Under the pieces are notes generated by a model that was given only the letters and a program-made list of their open reading frames with translations, was not told the origin of the DNA and did not search any database. Positions 47,053 to 62,578 of a DNA stretch of 64,000 bases are shown here, piece by piece (position 1 is the first letter of the stretch; each line of letters begins with the position of its first letter). This DNA comes from Edolisoma coerulescens. Lineage: Eukaryota > Chordata > Aves > Passeriformes > Campephagidae. Made by a program: the position numbers and the translations under genes. Location of the stretch: positions 1,543,586 to 1,607,585 of the forward strand of contig VWZW01006289.1 in the NCBI GenBank assembly GCA_013397115.1, in the 5' to 3' direction.

Positions 47053-50000
47053 ATTAGAAACATTTCTGTTACCCATCTTTGAAATGGTTCTGTGTTAAAG
47101 CTAAAGGGAGATAGGAGACATTTCTCTCCTCATTACCTTCAGAGTGACCTCGGCATTGGTTTTGCCTATGGAATGCAGGGGTACATCTGCTCCACATCAA
47201 AGTTCTTTCCACATTTTTCTGTCCTCTGTCATCCCATATTTGCAGTACCTTCCCCTCTCTTTCTTTAATTTTCTTTTGCTTTTCCCCATTCTTGGCAGAC
47301 TTCAAGGACACTGGAAAATTCACCATAGCATATGTTACAAAAACAAAGAAGAATAAGCCTTTGTTATTTGAGGATCATCAGAACAATTTCTGATGAATTC
47401 TCAGCACTCTTGCATGTGGCCTGCTTTTCTAATGCTGTTATTGATATAATTTCCAATATAAACTTTTTCCATCCACTGTTTATTTTATTAGGTCTTGGTG
47501 AGCTTTGCTGCACATGGATTGCAGTTTGGATTACAAAGGTACCTTTAACCCTGCAACAGCAAACTTTGCTCTGTAGAAAATGAGTTTTTCTTTTGTTTAT
47601 GGTGCAGAGGTGCCAAAATCCACACACACACAAAAAAAGCAAGTGTAACAAACCTCAATAAAGGTTGACTCCTCAGCATAGCACACAAGCATACATTTAC
47701 TAAAATCAGATGCTGCTGAGCTCTCTGCTAGCAGATATGGTCCAAGAAGTGTACAGGCAGATCTCTGCAGTATTTTCCTCACAAGGATGGAGCCAAAAGA
47801 TTATTTGACTCTGGCCTGACTAACCTATGAACCAGTAATAGTCAGAGTAAATTTAAAACGTGAGATAATTTTGTTGCCTGGTCTGCAACTTTTAACCATC
47901 TGCACTGCACAGGGGGTACTGAGCTTCTCAGGTTTCCTTTTTAACAAGTTCTCTGATTTTCTCTAGGACAATGTCTGGAGCTCATCTTCTAAAGGGCTAA
48001 ATGACTCATGTTCTAAAGAACAACACTGGAACTACGTAGGTTTTAGTCCCACTCGCCACCACATTTTGTACTCTCCGGCTGCTCCCTGTGCCACAAGTTA
48101 GTGCATGCAATGTGCAAACTTCAGCCTCCTGCTATTAAAATCCCCTCTCTGGCTGCAATACATCCATTTCACATGCACTGAAATCAAAAACAAAGATATT
48201 TTTGGGGTGCCACACTGGGCACAATAGAACCAGGCCATGTAATTTGCAGGACAGGTGGAACTAGGCTGCCCTGAGGGTGGCTACCACGAGTGGCATGGAT
48301 AACACCTTCTCTATGGCACTTGGCCTGGCCACACAAGTGCTTCAAGTCCTGCCATAGACGCTGTTGTGGCTGCAGAGATGTACCTGAAGACATTGAAAAC
48401 AGCCCCACCAGTGATGACAAGAAGCATTAGTCCTTCTCACTGTGCAGTGAAATATATAACATCCCTGAGCATCAATTTTGCTGAGCTAGAAGTGAATTTG
48501 GCTTCTATGATGGGCATATGGGTAATCAGAATTGTTTTGGCCATCCTCCCTATCCCTTCTACCCCAGGCTACTCCTGCTGAAGTCTGAGTTGGTTTATCC
48601 CATGTTTCCATGTGAGCCTCTCAGTACCAGAATGCAGCACTGGTGGTCACAGCAGGCTAATAATTAGGGCTGCTTGTAAAATGCTTTGAGAGCATAAGAT
48701 CTTTTCCTTCTCTTCACACAAATCAGCTTACTCATCCGTAACTAATTCCCAAATTACTTCACTATTTGTCCCCAGCTACCTAACCCTCTCTACAGAATCT
48801 GCATGCATAATTTGCATGGATTTGAGACAGGAGAGGAAGATACAATTTTAGTTTTACTCAAACTCTTGGATTTGACTTTGGTATAGGAAGCTCAAAACCA
48901 AAGGCCCAGAAGGCTCATCTGGGTCCTACTTCATTTGCATATCTTTTATCCTCTTCAGGCTTTTTAACAGATATCTCTCTCAGAGAACAAACTTGAGTCC
49001 TTTTTCTTTCCCTTGTGTTTCCTTTTTTTGTCCAGGAAGGCCACTCACGGGTATAACACTGGATCAGCTTTCAACAGCTTCACCAGTGTGACAAGAACCA
49101 CTGCAGTGCTGAGATCACTATAAAGCAGGCATGGAAGAGAGTCTGTGGCTCTTCCCAAGTTCATTGGTGGTGGTTTTTTTTTGTAGTTCCCATCTGCATT
49201 ACATTTAGTGCCTAATTTTCCAGTCGCTTTTGTTTTCAGGAAAATAGAAACAATTTCTGCCATCAAATTGCATTTCTTGTCTATAGTTAGACAAAGGGTA
49301 AATGGTGAGAATCCATTGTGAGCATTAACCGAGTCTTCTCTGATCTCCTCTCTTCTCTGACTTTGAATTCCAGGGGAAAAACCCTGCTATTCCCTTTTGC
49401 CTGTGAAGAAACATTTCAGTTTCAATCTTGCCTTTTAGGTTGTTCTGCTCTCCAGCCCACTGCTGGTTTCACAGAACACAAATAGTTGGAATATGCCATC
49501 TATGGGCCTGAGGAAGGCTTGCAAGTTTTAATAATTGGTTACAGAGGCCTGTTCTGCTATTTAAAGAGGGAGGCAAGCTGTATATTCCATTAAAGAAGTA
49601 ATGGCAATGTTTGGAGGCAACTCCCATCCCTCATCTTAAACCACTCCCATTCTAAATATAAACCTGCCTGGCCACACAAATGCTTCCTGTTAGGAAGCAA
49701 ATATTGATTGTGTCTGATCCAATAGCACTTTACAGTGGTGATAGGACGGAGAAGCAGAGGGAACAAAACTCTCCTGATGTTGTTTTGTTGTTTGGTTGGG
49801 GTTTTTTAAAGTAAAATCTAAGTGTGTTATTCATGTGGATTAATGTCTTACTTCACACAGCTCCTGCCAAAGTCCCAGCTGCTGTGCCAGCCTATGGTTG
49901 TCTAAGACCAGAGCTGGACTTTCTGTTACTCCTGTCAAGGTCATATTTGGGGACAAATAAGGCTCATTTGGCTGGCAGCAGCTTTGCAAGTGAAACATAA

Positions 50001-53000
50001 TTTCAGCAGATAAAAGGCTGCAAGGTGAAAACTTCAGATAGATCTAACAGGGGACTGAGCAAAGAAAGCTTGTCCTGAAAGTGCACAGCATGACAAATCA
50101 TGAGAAATCCCCATGTAACCAAACCTCAGCAGCAGTGAGAGGTACTTAGGAGGGAACAAGACTAATATTCTTATTCCTGAGGCTGGATTCACTGCTTTTC
50201 ACACTGGAGCTGCTCAAGTGTCAGTAGAGCCAGAATCCAGGACTGGTCTGTGGCATGCTCTTCAGTGACACGCTGGAGGAGGAGAGAGGATTCAAGGTAC
50301 ACAAAGCAGTCATTGCTCCATGTAATTTGTGGTAATTACTCATGTGCATGCTTTAGCCCAAAGTTGGTTGAATTACCCATCAATGAGAGACAGTTAGCTG
50401 ATCAACTCAAATCACCTGAAATTTATCTTGGCCTTAGAGCATGCACAGGGACACTCACCATGAACAGGCACAACCTGTGGCCAGGGCTTAACTTCCCCTC
50501 ACCACCCAGTGGTGCAAGTTCTGCTCTTTGTTACACATGCCTATTAAACAGACACATCAGGGACTGAGATGAGTGAAAAGAGGTTCATGTCCCAGTTTAA
50601 GTCATGGCCACCAGGAACTAACTCAGTGAGACAACAGTATCAGCCAGCACTTTCAAATTTGGAGTCTTTGGTGCAGACCCTGAGATCTATATTTAGCATC
50701 TTTTGACAAATTAAGGGACATTGTCTGTCTAGCACCTCTCAAAAGAAAGCAACTTTGGTTTTTAAATATTCTAGGCATTTAAGTCGAAGAGGACAGCAGT
50801 TACTGTCTCCTTAGAGGCTGCCTATTAACTGCATGTCAAGCCACGTCTTTCCTGGAATGAACCTGTTGCTTTGTGCTAAGAGTTTGCATTCAACCTGTGT
50901 AAACCTGTTTGTTCATTGATGGCCACAAAGGTTGTTCCCAGAGCAAAATCAAACATAAAAGTCCCCAAATTCTCATGGGGATAGTGCTCAGAATCAATTT
51001 CCTGGAAAATATTACAAGGGCATGCAGTAGAAAAGGCAACCTAGTCAAGAGACAGCCATTAGCAGGCACTTTACAGTGGACACTAAGAATAAGCAAAGAA
51101 AGAGGCCTCTGGCCAGAGACACTGAAGCTGCTCACACCACAAGCAGAAGCAATCTCAAATCTGCTGCCACCTTCTTGAGTAAGGCTGACTTTCACTGATG
51201 TGTTGGTGTGGTTCACTAGATGCTCCCTCAGAGTAGAAGTGATGCAAAGCCCAGATATTCTCTTCAGCCAGCCTCCAAGTGATTCTTGGTTATGCCTCCC
51301 AGGGATGTCATCTTGAGGTTAGTGGCCTTGAGAAACAGTGACCGAGTCAATTACCCTCATTAAAGAGAATGGCAAGGCTGAAAGGAGAAGGTTTTGAAGG
51401 TGTGTGAGCAGTTTCTATAAACAGTGAGCTAATCTAGAAGGGGCAGCTGCTCTGCACCCTCATTTAATTGTTTCTGAATAAACACGTTCCTCAGCAAAGT
51501 GTGATATCAATTCTCTTGCTTGCTGCAGACACCACTGCCATTAGGCTCCTCTCATACATCTACAGCTTATCCATGAGCTGCTACTTTGACCTGCTACTCC
51601 TTTTTCATATCCTCAGACACTGGCAGCATCTAAATCATGCTAATTTTCTGCACAGCTTCTTGCTCAGCTCATACACATATCTAAATATTCATCTGTCTCT
51701 AATCTCCTAAAGCTCTCCTCCAGGCTTGTGTTACTTTCTTTGCATCCCTACCATGCCTCCCCCTTCTCGACAGCATCAAATACATGCATTTTCAAAGCCC
51801 TTCATAGGTGAATTAAGGATCCAGTCTCCCTTTCTGAATACAGACAGGACTCTTGAAGACCTTCAGTGATGGGCAGAGAGGACTGTGGGTGTCCACTTCT
51901 TGTCAGTTAAAAACCTAAGAGAATAAAATGATAGTTGCTATTATCAATCCTATACATGGATAGTTGTACTCCAGTAGTGCCACTGGTCTTTCTCATCACA
52001 TGGAGCGCCAAGAATTACTGCAGGGGAGACTCCTCTGAGCAGCACAAGCTGCATGTCTTCCCTCCTTCTTGTCTTTCTCCATTGAGTGTACCTCATAAAG
52101 GAAAGTGAGTGCCAGGAGGGTGTGAGGATCTGTCACAGCAGTTGCTAGCGCTCCATTGGTAGATCTCAGACCTGTGTCTTGAGAGCCGTGCATTTGGCTT
52201 GAAACAACATGGGCACACCACCACTGGTGTCACAGCATTACGGGATTTGTGCTCTGGTGAAGCACCAACGTGCTCATGCAGAAGTCCACAGTTTCGTGGA
52301 AAAACAGATTCCAGATGCATCAGCCCCAATTTCCTATTCATTATTCACAGTTTGTTAGATGGGACAGGTAGTCCACTGTGGAGCTCTGCTTTTCAAATCT
52401 GTATAGCTGCTGAAAGTGATGGTTACATTATTATGCCAGGTGCAGAGGGATGAGTGGGAGTGCTTAGCTTTTCATCCACAAATAAACATTTTTCCAAAAT
52501 GTTTTTGAAGTAGCCATCCCAGCACTTAGGTTTCCTTATGCTTAATTCCATTGTTTTTCCTGTAGGTTTGTTTAAAAACAGGAGAGAAAGAGGAGAGGAA
52601 GTTCGTAGTTCAGTAACTACTGTAACTTTTCCAAGGACGAAAAGGAGATCTGATCATGTGTGTGTGCTTTTTGATGGGACACAGGAAGGCAAAAAAATAG
52701 ACTAGTCTAGGCTAGACTAGAAGCTCAGTTTGGAGACATAGTGGCTTACCTTTACCTTTATTTATAAATGCATACTTCCAGATGCATGCCCTAAGTCTGA
52801 TATGGATAAACCACATGCTGTGAACTGCTGGGCCTAACAGTCCAAAATATCTAAGACACCACAGAATACATCTCATTACAGCCTGGTGGCTGTTGTGCAA
52901 AGCTTTAAATCCATGTTTTGTTCTTACCTTGGTGTTTGTGGGCGTTAGATGGGGAGCAGAATGTTAATGTTTCCTTCACTTGGCAGGAGATGGCTGCACA

Positions 53001-53122
53001 CCCCACACCATCCAGCGCTTACATGTTTTGTTGCTCGATTTGTGGCTGGCTCTCTTCTTCCACTGCATTGGCACAAACACCAGTGAAATCCAGTGTTTCC
53101 AGCTGGCTGAGTGAATGAAGCC

Positions 53123-53160
53123 ACTAAAAGAGCCTACTAAAAGAGCCTACTAAAAGAGCA
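53123..53160. repeat. 13-base tandem repeat, three copies
   Basis: Unit ACTAAAAGAGCCT occurs twice perfectly and a third time as ACTAAAAGAGCA. Confidence 0.95.
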
Positions 53161-56100
53161 GCCCTTGGAAGTGTGAAGCAAGTAACACCTTCACGAGGGT
53201 GATAAAAGAAATAATGGTGGTGGGGACAAAGAGGCTTCCCAAGGTCACAGCAGGGTCAGGGCAATGCCAGTGGCAAAGCCTATGGCTTTCCCTTCCAGTA
53301 CTTGGCTTCAGTCAGCTCTGCCCTGGCTCAGCACTGGTCCCACTGACCAGAGCACAGGGTACATGCTGCTCTTTGTGACACGGCCACCTTGGTTCAGGAA
53401 CAAGAACTTTGGGGTTTAATTCTGCTTTCTTTGACTGGCTCAGATTCATGCAGCAGTTCCAACACATCAATACTGTAAATAAAAGGGAGACATGAAACTG
53501 AGGGGGTTTTAGGCTGCTGCCACAAATGGTTATTTATTTTCCTTTGCTTTGTGGTCTCACTGGCATGCTGCCTGTCTCATTTTACAGTTAAGAAATGTGG
53601 ACCTCCATCACATGGTACTTGTCACTTAACTCCAGACCAGCTCTGACATCTCCTTTTGTTATTTCTAGATGAATAAAACAGAGGAAACAGCTGACATATA
53701 TGGAGAAATTAAACATCTTGTGATTTCAAAAGAACAACATCTTTATCTGGCCTTTATGGAGAGGGTTTTGCTGCTTCAGGAGTGCTTGGACATCTTCCAT
53801 TTGAGTGTCAGTGAAACCAGGTGACACCCAGTGCCTCCCTGCTTCCCTGTGCTGGGCTCTCTGTCTGCTCAGTAAGTTTTACCAGTGCCAGAAACTCAGA
53901 AATGATAATTTATGCTTACTCATGGGAACAAGCATTGCCTGCAACACAAGCTCCTTCTCCCATGTAAGAGACTTTCCACTTTGCAAGGTGATCAGTCCTG
54001 CCCATCCTTCCTTCCTACACTACAGTACCTGATTTGGAGTTGCCCCAGAAATCCTGGTTTAAAGGCTTGCTCTGTTCTTGAGGATGGACCACTCTGAGCC
54101 CTTCAACATACCACTGTAAGCCAAAGAAAAAGGATTAAGGCTTGTGCTCCAGGTGTGCAATAACGCTACTCATGAGAGGCTGAAAGTCCAAACAAAGTCA
54201 AGGCATGTGCTTCCATACATTACATACATTGCATAGTGGAACCCAAATCTTCCCTGTCGTGTAACAAAGCACAGCAAGTGTTTCATGGATATAACCTGGG
54301 AGCAGTGAAAATGTGGATAGGAAGTACTCGAGCAGGTAAAACAGGGTAATGTCAGTCTCGGGGAACAAGTTCTAAGAAAGCGGGACTAGAATAACACTAG
54401 GTTGTTTTTTTAAATTGTATCCTACCAGATAGGACGTATGTCTATTTGAAATTAACAGCAGCATTAGTCAAAAAATCTACTTCGATCTGCCGCAGTCAAC
54501 ATAAAAGAGGGTTGGCCACTGAAACATCTCCAGATCAAAATTCATGTCTGAACAGGAAGGTAGATTTGGGATTTAAAAGGACAGTCCATACCAAAACAGG
54601 GAAGTCCAAACGCCATGTTAAATGCTTGTTAAATAGAATTTTTTTTTCCGTCCTGTTCCCAATCTTGCACAAGATTGGTAGGTAGGATAAATAGTGTATG
54701 GCTCTTTTCTCCCTTGGATACCTCTGCTGCTGGCTGGAGACAGCACAGCACTCCTCAGATGGCAAAAGCAGGAGGAATTCCTTTCATAACATCTGCCTAC
54801 GTGAGGGTCCTGGAATTTGCATCTTCCCTGAGCCTGCTTTAGCTCACCTCCCTGCCTTCTTGGCATTCCCCTCTTGTCCAGCAGATAAGAGCACATTTTC
54901 AGAACCAGTTTTGCAATTACCCATCTTCTCAGTTTTCTTTCCTGACCTTTAAAGGGGATGCACCGAATAAATGCCTTTGTACAAGTGCCAGACTTTCTGC
55001 AGGGTGGCTGTTTCAAAGGAGTAAATATGATCTTTTCATAAATACCATGTCAGGCCCATGTAACTCACAACTTATTTATTACAGTCCTAATGCACACCGT
55101 GGAAGCCAGGGCTAGTGTTGCACAAGAACATCCATCTAAAGCATTTCAGAACTGCAGAGCAAGGTAGACAGCTAAATTTTTGTGCAAGCTGCTTGGCCAT
55201 TGTTGAGCCTAGCTTTTACTTGAGTTTCATGAAGCATTTAAAGCCATTCAGAGTTTAGAAGAAAATGATAAAAATATTGCAGCCTGTGAATTGTTTGTTA
55301 GGCATATGGTCTTGGCATTCAAAATCCAAACTAGTGACCTAGGTACAAGGACAGAAAACTCTTCTGTGACATTGAGTGTATCAGTCTGTCTCCCCTCACG
55401 AAGCCTCCTTCAAAGCCTTTGGTGTTTACACATCCCCACAGGGCTCACCTGAGCTGGACAGAAAGCAGCTTTCATGAAAAGCTTTCTCACACTTTTCTGG
55501 CTGTCATGATGCCCTCAGGAGGGAAAAATGGCCCCTGTGTTTGGTATGTATCAGTTCCACACTTGTGTCCCCAAACCTGGGCAGCGGGAAGCCAAGAGAA
55601 ATTCCTTGTTTGGCTGAGAAGCTCAGCATGGACCTGGGGTGCCTTTACCCAGATGGCAATCAAAAAGTAAAATTTGTTGGGAAGTATGGCAGGGTCACAA
55701 GTGTCGCTGCTTTGGTTAACCCCTTCATTTCCCAAATACAGCAGTGTATGGGAGGATTTCACCCAGTATGGAAGAGCCATGAGTTCAGAGCATCACACCC
55801 TGCAGCTGGCTTTCCTGCCATACGTGTGTAGCATAAATAGCTAAATCTTCCTTCCCTCCTCTGTCTTCCCCTGGTGCACACATGCCTGGTGGATTGTGAA
55901 CCTTGAGGAGGTGGTGGGTCCCTGTGCTTCAGTGCAGTTGTTGTCAATGTGGTTGTGTTCAATGCCTGTGCTCACAGTTTCTGCAGTGGAAACTGTGTGT
56001 GTAGCTCTAACAGATCAGGGACAAATATTTCATACTTAGCAAAAGCAGAGAAACCAGCTAAGGGGTTTTTTTAGTACCATTGAGTATGCCTTGGCATTTT

Positions 56101-59100
56101 TACCAGGCGGGATGCTTCTTGAAAATGTGGCTCTAAGACCTTTGGTGGAAGCAATTTCTCCTGAAGATGAAAACTTTTCAAGGTCCTTTCTGTCTGCTAT
56201 CATCCCTCACAAAATCAATAGCATTTGATACATCCTGAGACAAAGGCTGCCATACCAACAACAAATGAACGAGATAAAAATAGTTAACGAGCAAACTGCA
56301 CTTGCTTCACTCTGTGCTTTATGGTTAATCATAGACAGATCTTAACCTGAAAAGCTCTGATGTAGCATACATTGCTGCTGAGGTGAAAACACTCGTGTAC
56401 TCTTCATCTCACACAGCCTGTTTTTGTTTATCAGGACACAAGTAGGTGTCAGCACTGGATGCTTAGCTTTCACCTCTAAATCTGGCTTTCAGAACTAGTG
56501 GCTGGATTGCTTCCAATTTTGGGGGGTTTGAATTAAACATCAATTATTTTTGGTGGTGAAAGTGTTTTAAAAGCAGCAACTCCTCCAAGAGGTTTTGAGA
56601 GTCAGCTTGCTTGAGAGCAAGTATAATAAAATTGTGAGTAACTGTGCTGTTTAACTGTAATTTTCAGATGGGAAAAATAAATCAGAACCACAAAAGGGAT
56701 GTTCGCAGAGCCAAAGTCATTTAGAGTTTAGGTTTCATGGAGCCATTGGCAAGATAAAGTCTTTTGTGGCTCTATATCAACTTTCTTACAAATAATCCAG
56801 AAAGTTGTACTATCTGCTGAGCCTGGGGGTAACTTCATTAGTAGTCACCACATCTTACTTGAATTACACATACAGTTGGGTGTTTAAATTACAGGAAGAC
56901 TTTGTGTTTAAGAGTTTCCGCATCATGCCGAGGCTTGGGAAAAAAAGTCAGGTTTGACACATAATAGGGATTGATGTGCTACTTCAAATGCTGGTGTTAC
57001 TGGAAAGGAAGGAACTTCCACAGGAAGAGCAAAGGAAATTATACAGGAATCAATAAAGGATGCTAAAAATAGTGCTTGACTTATCTTCCATGTGAGTCAA
57101 AATACCCTACTAAAGGGATACACATGTTATGTCTTGGCTGGTATACCCAAACTGCTCTTACTAGTGTACAGGCTGTCAGGATTTCCTCATAAGTCAATGG
57201 AGAGAGGCAAGCATCTCTAGAGCACAGTTCATCCCACCTACCTAAGGAATTGCCAGCAAAAAGAGAGTGCTGTAGAACCTGCCATTTTCCTAATTGCCAT
57301 CAGCTTCACATGCTTAAAGTCAAGCATGTGCTTAATTAATTTCCTGGGGGGAGCTCAGGCAGCTGAGCACCTGACAGGACTGAACAGCTAGCTTGGAGGA
57401 AAATGAAGAAATTTGCAAATATTCTGGATGAACCTGATGAACAAAACTGGGAAATGAGGAGGGTTTGCCTGCAAGGATGACTAAGTTGCAAGCTCGGAAG
57501 TGTAATAGGTCCCAGGAGAGAGAATATGATTAGTCAGGTAATTTACAGGTAATATGCTTTCATCGTTGTCTACTTAGCATTAATTTTCTAAAACACCAGG
57601 CAGGAGCTTGCTCAGAGGGGAGGAGGGAGGTAGCAGTGGAGCAAGGGGCTGGGGTGGCATTGTCCTGGGGGCTGCCGTGCCATGCAGGGAGCAGAGCTCT
57701 GGTCCCTGAATCCCCCACGCCCAGTCTTGCCTGGCTATGCTTTTGCTTAGACAGAAGCTCCCTGGCAGCATCCATGAGCATCCTCTTTCCATCCACCAGG
57801 CCCCTCTGACAGCATCAGCACAGGGCGGTCATGCTTGGAAGGGGGAACCACCACTGCCATTTGTCTACACCCTGGAAAAGACTTGGTATTTTGGGATTTT
57901 GAAGCAGAAGCTTCAGCTCAGAAGTTCACAGGGGTTTTAGCTGTGCAAAGCAGAAGCAAAACTGAGCAATGTGAGCTGGGAGATGGTGCTGTTAACCAAG
58001 GCACTAACAAACAGTGGAGAATGTGACAGGGAAAATGACGGGTGTATGGAGAATTCTGTGGGGGGAGAGAGGATGTCACTTGGCTTAATTCACATTTGGG
58101 ATTAACCTTTCTACACTGTAGTGGCTGTTATATCTGACTAGGCAGCTGGTCAGATCTGTTAATTAGATCTATTTTAAGCCCACGTTTAGATGAGCACTCT
58201 TAAAGAACAACAGATTATATGAAGGACAAATATACAAGTATCCAAGGTCCTTCTGCAAAATGTGAGAAAGGATGGTTCGGGCAAAATTAAGGAGGAGTTT
58301 TTTTTCTTAGATGCTATTAAAGCCTATCACACAAATTCCTTAGGGCTCTCTACACACTCCTTAATGGGGATTCTGTGACTAGATTGAGAGCAATACAGGG
58401 CCCTAAATTTGAAGATTATAGCCTGTAATATGTCACAGAAAGTTTTTAACATCGCCCCAGTTAATCAGCACCAGACAAACATGTGCAAGGGATAATACCC
58501 TCCCTACATGCCTCCCACCTCCAACCTCCCCATCTTGCAAACAAAAAACTACAAGAGCCAGCAGATCTGTTCTGGCTTGTTTTATTTCACTTTGAGCTTA
58601 TTAAAACGCTGTGTTTGCAGTTTATATTTCTTGGCACACTGTTATTTCAACGACATTTTAACAAGAACTGCATAAGCAACAGTCAGATCAAGAGAGTAGC
58701 TTGTTTTTTTCTGTGTTTTGACGGGATCCTATGTAGTCTTATAATCACCAATTATGTTATCTGTGCTATTTGTTTCTTTTGATTTACTTACTTCAGAGGA
58801 TGAACACAAACTCAGCTGTTTCCCTTTGTTTTCTACTCATTTCCGCTTTCATTTTCTCGAGTACCAGCATGACAAAGAGAGCAACAACCAAATAAATCCA
58901 CCAGAAGCAAGTGTTTACAACCCTAAAGGATTGTCTGTGTGGATGTTTAAATTAAATAGGAAAAAAAAAGTCTTTATTAAAAACAGTGTTTGTAATGTAT
59001 GACTTCATTCCCTTCTCCTCTACAAATCCAGACCTTGGTATCCAAAGTCCCTGGCGTGGAGCGAGTACTGCTTCCATGGCTGGCCATCCCCCAGCTGATA

Positions 59101-62100
59101 GCTGCTCTCTCATTGGTGTGAGGTTTGGACAGGGCAGCAGCAAAGACTGCCTGCAGCCCTTCATGGGTTGGTATCATCCAGAGCACTGTTTCAGGCTTTG
59201 TTTTGGCTTGGTAAACACCCTTTTTAAAGTCATTGCTGGTTTCCAAATGGGTTGTTCAGGAGCACTCAAATCAAGCTGTTACCTTCTCTGTACAAGTAAA
59301 TTCACTGTGCCCTGTTCCACTCCCTGGCGCTAAGGGCCCCATGACTGTATGTTTAACCTCTGCTACCCACCAAAGAGCATGCCTATACTCAAGCTGCCTT
59401 CTGGGAACAGTTTCTGGGCCAGGAGATCTTTGGAAGATGCTCTTTGGCATGAGCTATGCTAACAATTTAACAATACTTTGTAATTGTTCAACAATTTGAA
59501 CAAAATTGTTTAACAACAGAACAAGCAAGTTCTGCCTCCTGGGAATGGTCCCAGGCATTGTTAGTGGTTGTGTGCTTGGACTAGTAAATTAATGTTTGCA
59601 TGTGATCCTCTTCCTGCTGCTCAGCAAAGCTTGATTTGGTCCCACCCCAAGTTCCAGCCTTGTACTCCTTCATCCCAGAACTGAATGTCCATAGCCAGGC
59701 AACACAAACCTGATGCCATCTACAAACTGCATGAACTTCACCCCCTTGTTGTGTCTTTCAAACAATCAGCCCATCACTTGGGACCCTAATTCGAATGTCC
59801 TTAATAAATGTGAGCCTTTTTTATTATGTACTGAGCTTATGCAATTCCCAGGCAATCCATACAACTTTTTCCTAAACTCAGGAACCAAAATTCAATTGAC
59901 TTCAGTAGTAGAGAGTTAGTATCACAGCTCTGTGGCTGCTCTGCTTCCCTGGATGCACCGGTGCTTTCACTTGGTGAGGAGTTGGGCTTCAGCTAAAAAC
60001 TTTTAAGAGGAATTCATCTTCTGTGAGCTGCACAAGGCAGCTTTAGCTCTATCTCCTGAAACCAAGCCAAGATGAGAAGGCAAAATGTTTCCTTTCCCGT
60101 AGTCCAACAATGATAACATTTTTCATATCAAGTTCCTTTAAGAAAAAAATATACTATGCCTGCATATACGGGAAATAATTCCTCTGACTATTCTATCTCC
60201 ATAATTTCTTCCCTTTCTTGTCAGCTTCATTTTTTCCAAAGGCTCTGAGAAATGAGCAATTCTTCCCTCTTTGCCACTGGAAATAAACAACAATTCTGTG
60301 TGAGCTTTTCCATCAGGAAGCAAAGCTGAATTTGCTTTCTCCTACACACTGATCATTGATTGTTTGGTCTCTTGGCTGTAATGGTGCTTCCTCTGCCCTG
60401 TCAAGGGTGATATCAATGGTGAAACCTCTGACAAAGGTCAGTGAAAATTTGAATCCTGTTATATACGTACAACCCAGAATAATTCTGGGTCAGACTTCAC
60501 TGTCTACCAAGACCTCCCTCATCCTCACTGGGAGCCCTGAATGTCTTTCCTGTTCTCCACTGGGAAATACAAGCTAGTCATCTTCTAAAGGTTAAGGAAG
60601 CTGGAGTGACAGTCAATCACTCTGCAGCAGACCAACTGTAGGTTGGCATAAAAGTGCCGAAATGAGTCAACACTTTAACCACAGGAGAGCTTTGCCTTCC
60701 TCTTAGAAACAGGATTGAGAATGCTTTATACCAGATTACCCAAATCGTCAAGGAAATGGGAAAAATAGTCAGAAATTATTAAGACTTGGTGAAATGAACA
60801 CAAGGCATTTGGACAGTAAGTGGTCTATGGACAGAAGGAAAGAAGATCCTGTATCAGGAAATGACAAGATGATGTGTAAATGCAGATGAAGGAGGGGTGG
60901 TAAGTTTGTGGCAGTTTGTTCTTAAAGGCTGGAGGAAAATCTTATCATGATGTGGGGTGTGGTATCAAAGGCTCACTCTGAAACCTGAGGAGGTGAATAC
61001 AGTCCAGTCTGATGTCCTGGCACTGAAAAGGCAGAAGAAAACATTTCCCACAGCTTTCTTTTCTAGGAGGAGGAAGTCTTACTGGTATCACAAAGCCACT
61101 GGGTTATCCCCAGCTGGGGAAACAAGGAGGTGAATCAAAATTTCCCAGGCTTCCCTATGGAGAAGAACAATGGTGGGGAATGCTAAGGTAAAAGCAAGGA
61201 GCTGCTCCATGCTGTGTCAGGCTGTGCCCAGCCATAGCAGTCACTTCAGTGCCATCAGCAACCTCACAACAATGTGATGGTGGACAATGGAGGAGGTAAA
61301 ACGTGGGGTATCTGAAAGGCACAGCTGTCTAAAGCCACCTATTTCCATCAGCAACAGGCTTGAGGTCCTTTATTCAGAGGTGGAATGATCTGGATGGATC
61401 CCAAAGGCATCAGACAGCAGTGTCCTAAGGAGCTTCAGACAAATTTCTACAGGAAGAAATAAGCAAACAAGAAGGACTCCTGGCCTGTTTTTGATGTTCT
61501 TTTGCTCATACAGGTTCATTAGCAGACAAAATTGTCTTGCAGGCAGCACAGGCTCTTCTTCCTCACACTGCTTTTCCAGCTTCTTTGACAGGAGGTAATG
61601 ACTTGCCAACTGTCTGAGGCTCATTAGCAGCACAATTTCACATTATAACTTTCCTGCTACTATGTTTGAGGCCCAAATCCTGGCTTCCCTGTCCCTGTGA
61701 ACTAACTCTTCCTGTTGTAGAGAAAATCCTTGGCAGTGTATTAAAGAGGAAAGATACCTTTGGAGATTTTTTTTTTTTCAGGATCACTCTTCAGTCATTC
61801 ACTTTGAAGCTGATTTAAACTGGGAGACCTGCTTCTGCAATCTGGTGTCTGGGTTAAAAACTCACAGGTTCCAAGGTACTGCTTATCTTCTCAGGAGTAC
61901 TCAAATTGCATGTGACAAGCTCAGTGACACAGGGTTCACCATTCTTTTTTTATGTTTATGCCTGTCACCTACTCCTTTACTTTATCTATTTCCAGAACAC
62001 CTAACTGGTAGCACATTTTTCAAAAAATAATTTTAAATAGCAAACCTAGACATTTCCCATGAGAACCCCCAGGAAGAAATACGTAGGTTTTATCAGTGTT

Positions 62101-62578
62101 AATTCTTAGCTGGCACTTCCTCCCAAGAATTATTGTTCCCCTAAGAAATGGTTTTGAGGCAACTACACAACGTAACTTAAAACATGCTGCACATTACTCC
62201 AATCTCATCCTTTTTATGAGGAGAGAAGACCAGCAGCCAGCCAAAGCACTCTTTGTACTTGTCTTGCTTATGACTATTTTATAGACTGTAACCTTCCTAA
62301 GGAAGCACAATCCACCAAACCTAGCTGGAAGGGGCTAGTTCTCCAAGCAGCTACTTCTAGTAGAAAATGAACAGTACAAATTGACCCTTGATGTAGCTCT
62401 GCTGATGGGGTGTTAATGAACTTCCAGCCCAGAGAACCCTGTCTCAGACATGTTGTTTTCCCAGTTGCCTCAAATGATAGATGGTGCATTTTCACAATTG
62501 TTGCACTGTAAGTAAAACAACCACCTTATGTGCAATGCCACTCAGCCTGTAGCCTCAGAAAAAATGTTAGGATTGAAT

